In this document: piece by piece, positions 58,356 through 64,000 of the stretch
How the letters are laid out: each line of letters begins with the position of its first letter
Position numbering within the stretch: the first letter of the stretch is position 1
Source: Roseovarius aestuarii
Lineage (GTDB): Bacteria > Pseudomonadota > Alphaproteobacteria > Rhodobacterales > Rhodobacteraceae
Assembly (NCBI GenBank): GCA_027214255.1
Contig: JAPWHL010000005.1
Location: forward strand, 1-64,000
Direction: 5' to 3'
DNA: 64,000 nt
Position numbers and translations under genes: made by a program
The notes under the pieces: generated by a model
Told to the model about the DNA's origin: nothing
Seen by the model: only the letters and a program-made list of their open reading frames with translations
The model's database searches: none

Positions 58356-59552
58356 TCAGCCGCGCGCGCCCAGTCCCATCTGCATCAGGGTCTGGCGGAC
58401 CGGGGCCAGCGCGTAAAGCGCGTTCAGACCCATCGCGCGGGCATCGCGCAACGGCTGGGCCGACATCATCGAGGCGCGGTTCAGCAGGTCAATCCCTGTC
58501 ACGCGGGTCCGAACTTCGAGATGGCGGGCATGGTGATAGGCCTCAAGCATCTGTGCATCGCCCAGCTGGTCCGGTGCCGCCACGGCCAGTTCCAGCAGCG
58601 CACGCATATCCCCCAGCGACATGTTCAGCCCCTGAGCGCCGATGGGGGGCACCACATGCGCCGCCTCGGCCACAAGGGCGACGCGCTGCGCGCTCATCCG
58701 CTCGGCAATTTGGCTGATGATCGGCCAGACCGTCCGCCGCGAGGCCAGCGTGAGCGGGCCGAACATGTGACAGCTTCGTGCGCTCATTTCTATCTGGAAC
58801 GCGGCAGTATCCAGCGCGGCAAGGCGTTGGACCTCGGGGGCGCGTTCCATCCAGACGACGGCGGACGAGGGCATCCCGTTGTGATCGGGCAGGGGCACCA
58901 GCGTGAAGGGGCCGCCGCTTCGGTGTATTTCGGTCGAAACATTGGCATGCGGGATCGGGTGGGTAACGGCAAAGGCCAGCGCCTTTTGTCCGTATCGCGT
59001 GGTTTTTACCGGCACGCCTGCTGCCCTGCGCATGGGAGAGTTGCGGCCGTCGGCCGCGATCAGCAGCCGGGCACGCACGCGCGAGCCATCGGATAATCCG
59101 ACAATCGCCTGTGCTTCACGCGTCAGCAGGGACCTCGCCCCGGTGCCGGGACGGAAATCGACAGACGGCAACGTGTTCAGATGCGCCACCATCTCGCGGC
59201 GCAACAACCAGTTGGGCAGGTTCCAGCCAAACGGCTTTTCGCCCAGCTCGGCGGATTCAAATTCGCGGGTTAGGCGGGGTTCTGCCACGGGACCGCCTGC
59301 ATCAACGATGCGCATGATGTCCAGCGGCATGGCGTGCGATGACAGGCGATCCCACAGGCCAGCCTGCTGTAACAGTGCTTGTGCAGGTTGCAAAAACGCG
59401 GTGCTGCGCAGATCGGCACCAACGCTGTCGCGTGCGGTGACAGGGGGCATGGGATCGACGCAGAGCACCGAAAATCCGGCCCCGCCAAAAATCGCCGTCG
59501 CCGTCAATCCGGCGACGCCGCCCCCGGCGATCACGATATCAACATCCGCCAT
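58356..59552 (-). CDS. UbiH/UbiF-type FAD-dependent hydroxylase
   Basis: A 398-residue flavin monooxygenase of ubiquinone synthesis. The dinucleotide fold is IVIAGGGVAGLTATAIFGGAGF at the N-terminus. The DG motif is LLIAADGRNSPMRRAAG near residue 170. The third FAD motif reads VALVAEAAHVVPPIGAQGLNMSLGD near 290, with Ala-Glu replacing the usual Gly-Asp, a change I believe is common in this group of alphaproteobacterial hydroxylases. Length is typical. It hydroxylates one position of the quinone ring; which one (C1, C5 or C6) cannot be decided from sequence. No other ubi gene is adjacent. Confidence 0.9.
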   Translation of the reverse strand: MADVDIVIAGGGVAGLTATAIFGGAGFSVLCVDPMPPVTARDSVGADLRSTAFLQPAQALLQQAGLWDRLSSHAMPLDIMRIVDAGGPVAEPRLTREFESAELGEKPFGWNLPNWLLRREMVAHLNTLPSVDFRPGTGARSLLTREAQAIVGLSDGSRVRARLLIAADGRNSPMRRAAGVPVKTTRYGQKALAFAVTHPIPHANVSTEIHRSGGPFTLVPLPDHNGMPSSAVVWMERAPEVQRLAALDTAAFQIEMSARSCHMFGPLTLASRRTVWPIISQIAERMSAQRVALVAEAAHVVPPIGAQGLNMSLGDMRALLELAVAAPDQLGDAQMLEAYHHARHLEVRTRVTGIDLLNRASMMSAQPLRDARAMGLNALYALAPVRQTLMQMGLGARG

Positions 59553-59639
59553 GGTGGCCCTCGCGTGTTGTATTGTTTTGCAAGATAGGGCCGCGACCCG
59601 GTAAGGGCCAGTGCTAACATGGCCGCAGCCGGGCGAGCC

Positions 59640-59870
59640 TTAGCGCCCGAAGGAGATCAGCAACAGGCAGACCCAGACCACGGGCACCAGTGCCAAAGCA
59701 GGGATGTAAAGCCCCGGAACCCCCCAGACGAAAATCGCCGCGCCCCAGGCCAGAAGTGCCGCGACGACAGCCAAAATGATATAGGTGGCCACAGCGTTTT
59801 CAGACATAGGTGCGTGGCTTTGGGCCTGATCTGTGTTGGGCGATGAATTGGTCCGGTCGGCAGATGGCAT
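59640..59870 (-). CDS. Small two-helix membrane protein, unknown
   Basis: A 76-residue protein with a polar N-terminal tail of about 25 residues and two helices, NAVATYIILAVVAALLAWGAAIFVW and GLYIPALALVPVVWVCLLLIS. It ends with FGR. Proteins of this kind accompany pyrimidine 5'-nucleotidase genes in Rhodobacteraceae. The ATG at 59870 is preceded by AAGGG at good spacing. A shorter start at 59807 (MSENAV) is also plausible. It is on the same strand as the nucleotidase gene, 113 bases downstream of it. No function is known to me. Confidence 0.65.
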   Translation of the reverse strand: MPSADRTNSSPNTDQAQSHAPMSENAVATYIILAVVAALLAWGAAIFVWGVPGLYIPALALVPVVWVCLLLISFGR

Positions 59871-59983
59871 GGCGCTTGACCCTTTTGTTCCTGTTCGCGC
59901 CTCCAAGATAGGGACGCACGGCGCAAGTGTCAGGCCCGCGATGGGGTGCAAATTGCCGCAGGGAACAGGGGCGGCGGATGGGT

Positions 59984-60628
59984 TCACGCCAGCAATGCTA
60001 GAAAGCCTGATAGATCATTGGTGTGGTGGTGGATATGCCTGTCCGGCGCGGGTTTTGGCGCGACATGAACGGTGCGCAGTCCCATCGCATGGGGGGCGGC
60101 CAGATTGCGCGCATCATCTTCAAACATTGCGGCGCGGGTCGGTGACAGGCCATCGGCGGCAAACACGGCCTCGAATGCGGCGCGTTCAGGCTTGGGCAAG
60201 TAACCGGCATGTTCAACGCCGTAGGTGGCATCAAACAATCCGTCCAGACCGCGTGCGGCGCAGACCCGCGTGGCATAGGGGGCTGTGCCGTTGGTATAGA
60301 CAATCTTGCGTCCCGGCAGCGCGGCGATGCGCGCACGCAGCTCCGGATCGGGTTTCAAGACAGCCATATCGATATCGTGCACGTCCTGCAGATATGCTTC
60401 CGGAGCCATGCCGTGTTCGCGCATCAATCCGCTCAACGTGGTGCCATGTTTGTGCCAGTATTGCGTGCGCAGGCGATCGGCCTCGGCCTGCTCAACGCCA
60501 GTCACCTGCATGACAAAGGCGGTCATACGTGTTTCGATCTGATCGAACAGGCGCATTTCCGGCGGATAGAGCGTGTTATCCAGATCAAACACCCAAGTGT
60601 CGATATGTGCGAAAAGATGTTTGACCAT
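59984..60628 (-). CDS. HAD-superfamily pyrimidine 5'-nucleotidase
   Basis: A 214-residue phosphatase of the SDT1/pyrimidine-5-nucleotidase subfamily. It removes phosphate from UMP, CMP or damaged nucleotides. HAD motif I is TWVFDLDNTLYPPEMRLF near residue 11 (the two Asp bracket Leu), motif II is IVYTNGT near 110, motif III is the Lys in LPKPERAAFE near 144, and motif IV is MFEDDARNL near 170. A helical cap lies between motifs I and II. Length and cap fit the subfamily. The short start at 60628 is the only one close to motif I. A role in detoxifying modified nucleotides is known for relatives and is only inferred here. Confidence 0.87.
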   Translation of the reverse strand: MVKHLFAHIDTWVFDLDNTLYPPEMRLFDQIETRMTAFVMQVTGVEQAEADRLRTQYWHKHGTTLSGLMREHGMAPEAYLQDVHDIDMAVLKPDPELRARIAALPGRKIVYTNGTAPYATRVCAARGLDGLFDATYGVEHAGYLPKPERAAFEAVFAADGLSPTRAAMFEDDARNLAAPHAMGLRTVHVAPKPAPDRHIHHHTNDLSGFLALLA

Positions 60629-60761
60629 GGCCGCGAAACTAGACAGACAGCAGGCGCTGTCAATGGATGCAGGGTTGATTGCCGGGGCGGCACGCCTGTA
60701 AGTTGGCCGGACCGCTGCGCCATTTGCGCAAATGTCCCTTTGTCCAACGTCAGGCCTGCCG

Positions 60762-61406
60762 ATGAAACCCGTTCAAACCGATGCGTATTCGTTGATACTT
60801 GAGTCCATCGATATGGGCGAATTTAGACCGGGGGATCGCCTGGTAGAAAGCGATCTAGCGGACAAGTTCGGTGTATCCCGCACCCCCATCCGCGAGGCGT
60901 TGCAGCGACTGGAAACACAATCCTTACTGACGCGGGATGGGCGCAGCCTGATCGTGGCGTCACTGGATCACAATGAGCGCGCCGAGCTTTATGTCGTGCG
61001 CGCCGAGCTGGAAGGGCTGGCTGCGAGCCTTGCCGCACGTCACGCCAGCGTCGAAGAGGTGGCCGTGCTTCGTGACATGGTGGAAAATGATCGCAAACTG
61101 GTTGGTCATCCCGGCAAGATGGCCCGCGCGAACCGGCGGTTTCACAAACAGGTGCATTTGGCCTCGCACAACCGGTTTTTGGTGCAGCAGCTGGACCTCG
61201 TCCACCGGTCCATGGCGTTGATGGCCACGACATCCTTGGCGGCGGTGGGGCGTGACGAGGTGGCGATTGATGAACACGACGCAATCGTGCGCGCGATCGA
61301 GGCGGGCGATTGCGCCGCAGCCCACGCCGCGTTGAAAGAGCATATCTCGAAGGCTTTTGTCACCCGGCTCAAGCTGGATTCGGGCGAGGTTGCTTCGACC
61401 CTCTGA
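60762..61406 (+). CDS. GntR-family regulator (FadR/FCD type)
   Basis: A 214-residue regulator. The N-terminal GntR winged helix is at about residues 5-70 (ILESIDMGEFRPGDRLVESDLADKFGVSRTPIREALQRLE). The C-terminal FCD domain follows at about 80-205, with conserved metal-ligand-type His residues in RRFHKQVHLASHNRFL, EHDAIVRAIEAGD and AALKEHI. These usually bind a small organic acid and a metal. The regulator faces the nucleotidase gene across about 130 bases but is not obviously linked to it. A start 30 bases upstream (60732) is also possible. Target genes are unknown. Confidence 0.88.
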   Translation: MKPVQTDAYSLILESIDMGEFRPGDRLVESDLADKFGVSRTPIREALQRLETQSLLTRDGRSLIVASLDHNERAELYVVRAELEGLAASLAARHASVEEVAVLRDMVENDRKLVGHPGKMARANRRFHKQVHLASHNRFLVQQLDLVHRSMALMATTSLAAVGRDEVAIDEHDAIVRAIEAGDCAAAHAALKEHISKAFVTRLKLDSGEVASTL

Positions 61407-61456
61407 AATTCAGCGCACGCACCCTGGAGGTGATCCGAGGGGGCGTGTCCGACCCG

Positions 61457-63340
61457 TTAAGGTTTGTTCTGCGCGCTGTCCCTCAGAGAGTGGCCATGGC
61501 TGGTTTTGTCCCAGTAAAACGGCGCAAAAACCATTTCGTAAAGAGCCTTGTAGGCGGCGATTGTGCCCAAGGGCGTGTAAAGATGCATGGTCGGTGTCCA
61601 GATCATCAAGTGTCGGTGCGCTGGCCCCGAGACGCCCACCATGTAAAACCCGATGTTCAACAACTCGACCGCCAGAAACAGCTGGCCAAACATCAGCAAC
61701 ACATCGCGCGGCAGGATCGGGTCCAGCGGATGGGGCAGGCCAAACAGGACCAGCCAGAAGGACCATAGGAACGGCGCCAGCATAAATTGCGACAGCGCCG
61801 CGATGAAATGCGCCTGCATGCCCCAAAACTGGCGATGTCCCAACTGACGATACAGCAGGCCGGGGCGGCGCATATGCACCAGATAGGTGGTCATATACCC
61901 TTTCAACCAGCGCGAGCGTTGCTTGACCCATGGCCATGCGCGGCAGTTGGCCTCTTCGCCGGTGACAGTGCCAATCACTTCGGTCCGATAGCCGTGGCGC
62001 GCCAGACGAAAGCCCAGATCGGCATCCTCGGTCACGTTATGGGCATCCCACCCGCCCAAGGCCTCTAACACGTCGCGCTTGAAATACAGCGTGGTCCCAC
62101 CCAGCGGAATGGCCAGCCCCATATGCGCCAAGCCGGGCAACATGATGCGAAACCATGTAGCATATTCAATGGTGAAACAGCGCGCGAGCCAGTTTTGGCG
62201 CGGGTTGTAGTAATCCAAAATTCCTTGCAGGCAGACTACATCGGGTGGGGCCACCTGAAACCGGCGGGCGACTTGGGTGATTTGATCGGGGTCTGGTGCG
62301 TCCTCGGCATCAAAAATGCCGATGATGTCACCCTCGCAAAAATCCAACGCATAATTCATCGCCCGCGGTTTCGTACGCGGTTGGCCATCCGGCACAATGA
62401 CGGCGCGCATCCATGGCGGTAGGTCGATTTGTGCAAGTGTTTCCAGGGTTGTATCGTCCTTTTCCTCTAGCACCAGAACTACATCCAACAGGCATTTGGG
62501 ATAGGTCAGTCGGGACAGGCGTTTGATCAGCGCATGCGCGATTTCCGTTTCTTTGAACAGCGGCACCAGAACCGACACTTTGGGGAGTTTCTGGCCGTGG
62601 GTGGCATGTGGCAGGGTTGATTCGGGTGGGCCTTGCATCATCCGCGCGCAAAACGCAGCGGCCTTTAGCCCTGCCGAGACGATCAGCGTCAGGGTGGCCC
62701 AAGCAACGAACAGAGCAAAGACCGTCACGGGAAACTGCAATGACGCGATCAGGATTCCCGCCATAACCATCAAGGTCAGGGCCAGTCGCCGACGGGGTGA
62801 CGCCGCCCATGTGCGACAACTTTCTTCCTCGGGAACGCGGGCCTGCGCGGCAAGGGTCAATGCCTGCCGGTTCAGATTGGCGACGGTCTGTTGAATGTCA
62901 TGGCGCGGCGCGATCACGACGGGCAAGTCTTGCAAGCTGCTTGGCAACGGAGCGAGTGGCTCCGCCCGGGACGCGGCAAGACGCGCTTGACCCTCGGCGG
63001 TGTGAAATGGAACAGCACCATGTTTCAGCAGATCACGCGGGTCAATCTGTCCGGCGGTGTCGGCTTGGGCTGCCAATGTCTTGGTGGAAATCCGGCCATG
63101 TCGGGCCAGTTCCGCCTGCGCATCCAGCACGTCGGGCGCATCCACCAGCCCTTCGGCCAGGAGGACACGATCCAGCGGGGCGTCACAATGATCCTGCACG
63201 ATCGCTGCCAGCACAGAATCACTGTGTGACAGCTTTCCAGCCCGCGTCAGTGCCCGCGCCAAAGCACAGGGTTGGTTCTGTTGCGGGCTGGTTGTCAAAT
63301 CAGGTTGCGGGTCCAGCAATCGCAGCTCTGAAATGCCCAT
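61457..63340 (-). CDS. Family 2 glycosyltransferase with GspE-N/MshEN-like N-terminal domain
   Basis: A 627-residue membrane protein. Residues 25-165 resemble the type II secretion/MshE N-terminal domain (ARALTRAGKLSHSDSVLAAIVQD, then DAPLDRVLLAEGLVDAPDVLDAQAELA), related to c-di-GMP-binding MshEN modules. Two helices follow near 185-235. The GT-A catalytic domain then shows SVLVPLFKETEIAHALI, IIGIFDAEDAPDPDQ (DxD-type), TEDADLGFRLARHGY and QRSRWLKGYM (Q-x-x-R-W), which are marks of processive polysaccharide synthases. Three or more helices lie near the C-terminus. It may make an exopolysaccharide or adhesin. The product and any c-di-GMP control are inferred, not shown. Confidence 0.87.
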   Translation of the reverse strand: MGISELRLLDPQPDLTTSPQQNQPCALARALTRAGKLSHSDSVLAAIVQDHCDAPLDRVLLAEGLVDAPDVLDAQAELARHGRISTKTLAAQADTAGQIDPRDLLKHGAVPFHTAEGQARLAASRAEPLAPLPSSLQDLPVVIAPRHDIQQTVANLNRQALTLAAQARVPEEESCRTWAASPRRRLALTLMVMAGILIASLQFPVTVFALFVAWATLTLIVSAGLKAAAFCARMMQGPPESTLPHATHGQKLPKVSVLVPLFKETEIAHALIKRLSRLTYPKCLLDVVLVLEEKDDTTLETLAQIDLPPWMRAVIVPDGQPRTKPRAMNYALDFCEGDIIGIFDAEDAPDPDQITQVARRFQVAPPDVVCLQGILDYYNPRQNWLARCFTIEYATWFRIMLPGLAHMGLAIPLGGTTLYFKRDVLEALGGWDAHNVTEDADLGFRLARHGYRTEVIGTVTGEEANCRAWPWVKQRSRWLKGYMTTYLVHMRRPGLLYRQLGHRQFWGMQAHFIAALSQFMLAPFLWSFWLVLFGLPHPLDPILPRDVLLMFGQLFLAVELLNIGFYMVGVSGPAHRHLMIWTPTMHLYTPLGTIAAYKALYEMVFAPFYWDKTSHGHSLRDSAQNKP

Positions 63341-63421
63341 ACTCTATCCTTCGCGGTCTTTCCCAGCGAAGAGTTTCGTTCATTTCAGTTAACGGCAGGT
63401 AAAGGGAATCTTAACAAATCG

Positions 63422-64000
63422 TTAAGAAACAAGGGCTTTCGCGTCCATCGAAGCGACGAAGCGTTCGAACAGATAAAAACTATCCTGCGGTCCGGGGCTG
63501 GCCTCGGGGTGGTGTTGAACCGAGAAAACCGGGCGATCCTGCACCGCGATGCCGCAGTTCGAGCCATCAAACAGCGACACGTGGGTTTCGACCACGCCCT
63601 TTGGAAGGGTCTGACTGTCGACGGCAAAGCCGTGGTTCATCGAGGTGATTTCGACCTTGCCGGTGTCCATATCCTTTACCGGATGGTTGGCGCCGTGATG
63701 GCCGTGGTTCATCTTGATTGTTTGTGCACCTAGCGCCAGCGCCAGCATCTGATGGCCCAGACAAATCCCAAAGACAGGCAGGTCCGCGTCCAGAATGCCC
63801 TTGATCATGGGTACAGCGTATTTGCCGGTGGCTGCCGGATCGCCGGGACCATTGGACAGGAATACGCCATCGGGCTTGTGGGCCAGTACCTCGGCTGCGG
63901 TGGCTGTGGCGGGCAATACGGTAACATCGCATCCCGCACTGGCAAGGCAGCGCAGGATGTTGCGTTTTGCGCCGTAATCAACCGCTACGACCTTGTGCTT
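63422..64000 (-). CDS. carA: Carbamoyl-phosphate synthase small subunit (partial)
   Basis: The 192 C-terminal residues of CarA, cut by the window edge; its 5' end lies beyond base 64000. CarA releases ammonia from glutamine for carbamoyl phosphate, used in arginine and pyrimidine synthesis. The class I glutamine amidotransferase domain is visible: [16 protein letters not shown], then [11 protein letters not shown], the nucleophile elbow [16 protein letters not shown] (catalytic Cys), [12 protein letters not shown] and the C-terminal [13 protein letters not shown] with catalytic His and Glu. The stop at 63422 lies 81 bases from the glycosyltransferase start region on the same strand. Confidence 0.95.
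   Translation of the reverse strand, partial: KHKVVAVDYGAKRNILRCLASAGCDVTVLPATATAAEVLAHKPDGVFLSNGPGDPAATGKYAVPMIKGILDADLPVFGICLGHQMLALALGAQTIKMNHGHHGANHPVKDMDTGKVEITSMNHGFAVDSQTLPKGVVETHVSLFDGSNCGIAVQDRPVFSVQHHPEASPGPQDSFYLFERFVASMDAKALVS

Overview
The window is chromosomal DNA from an alphaproteobacterium, almost certainly a marine Rhodobacteraceae of the Roseobacter group. The basis is the gene content (MipZ, TauR with Xsc, a SoeABC-type sulfite dehydrogenase, GlcDEF, DUF1523 and DUF1285 proteins, FolB with a long C-terminal extension), the high GC content with GC-rich third codon positions, and tightly packed genes with ATGA-type overlaps. I see no rRNA, tRNA, insertion sequence, prophage or CRISPR array. 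The window starts inside folD and ends inside carA.

Layout. 1-6.7 kb: folD end, a membrane LytTR regulator, an orphan PdeM nuclease, a low-GC small gene overlapping parE, parE, two small envelope genes and an EamA exporter. 6.8-15 kb: mipZ and a DUF1285 gene, then a four-gene MoxR / DUF58 / DUF4159 / large membrane protein operon. 15-22 kb: two envelope genes, glcDEF (glycolate to glyoxylate) and a tandem pair of secreted trypsin-like proteases. 22-28 kb: an Hsp20 gene behind a heat-shock promoter and a ROSE-like RNA thermometer, gabD, a NylC-like P1 peptidase, creatinase and two small membrane proteins. 28-37.7 kb: tauR, xsc, ackA, soeA, soeB, soeC and hutD. 37.8-44.3 kb (minus strand): rpsA, cmk, an MsbA-like ABC exporter and a secreted protein with a peptidoglycan-binding domain and a degenerate trypsin domain. 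44.6-54.9 kb: glyQ, a DUF6446 gene, glyS, a divergent PPDK-like protein, a SleB-like cell-wall hydrolase, folB, folP and an EamA exporter. 54.9-64 kb: ilvC facing two overlapping Lrp genes and a class V aminotransferase, a UbiH-type hydroxylase, a small membrane protein, a HAD nucleotidase, a GntR regulator, a GspE-N/glycosyltransferase fusion and partial carA.

The clearest functional unit is 28.1-37.1 kb. TauR probably senses taurine or a breakdown product. Xsc splits sulfoacetaldehyde into sulfite and acetyl phosphate, AckA turns acetyl phosphate into acetate and ATP, and SoeABC oxidises the sulfite in the cytoplasm and feeds electrons to quinone. The taurine-to-sulfoacetaldehyde step (Tpa or TauXY), TauABC uptake and Pta are not in the window. 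Creatinase, glycolate oxidase and GabD fit the same style of scavenging small organic osmolytes and algal exudates.

The least explained features are a short dispersed intergenic element seen six times, the ROSE-like thermometer, a protease-fold protein lacking all three catalytic residues, a PPDK paralogue with an altered ATP site, and the FolB and GspE-N/GT2 fusions. I did not find an obviously new defence or mobile system.
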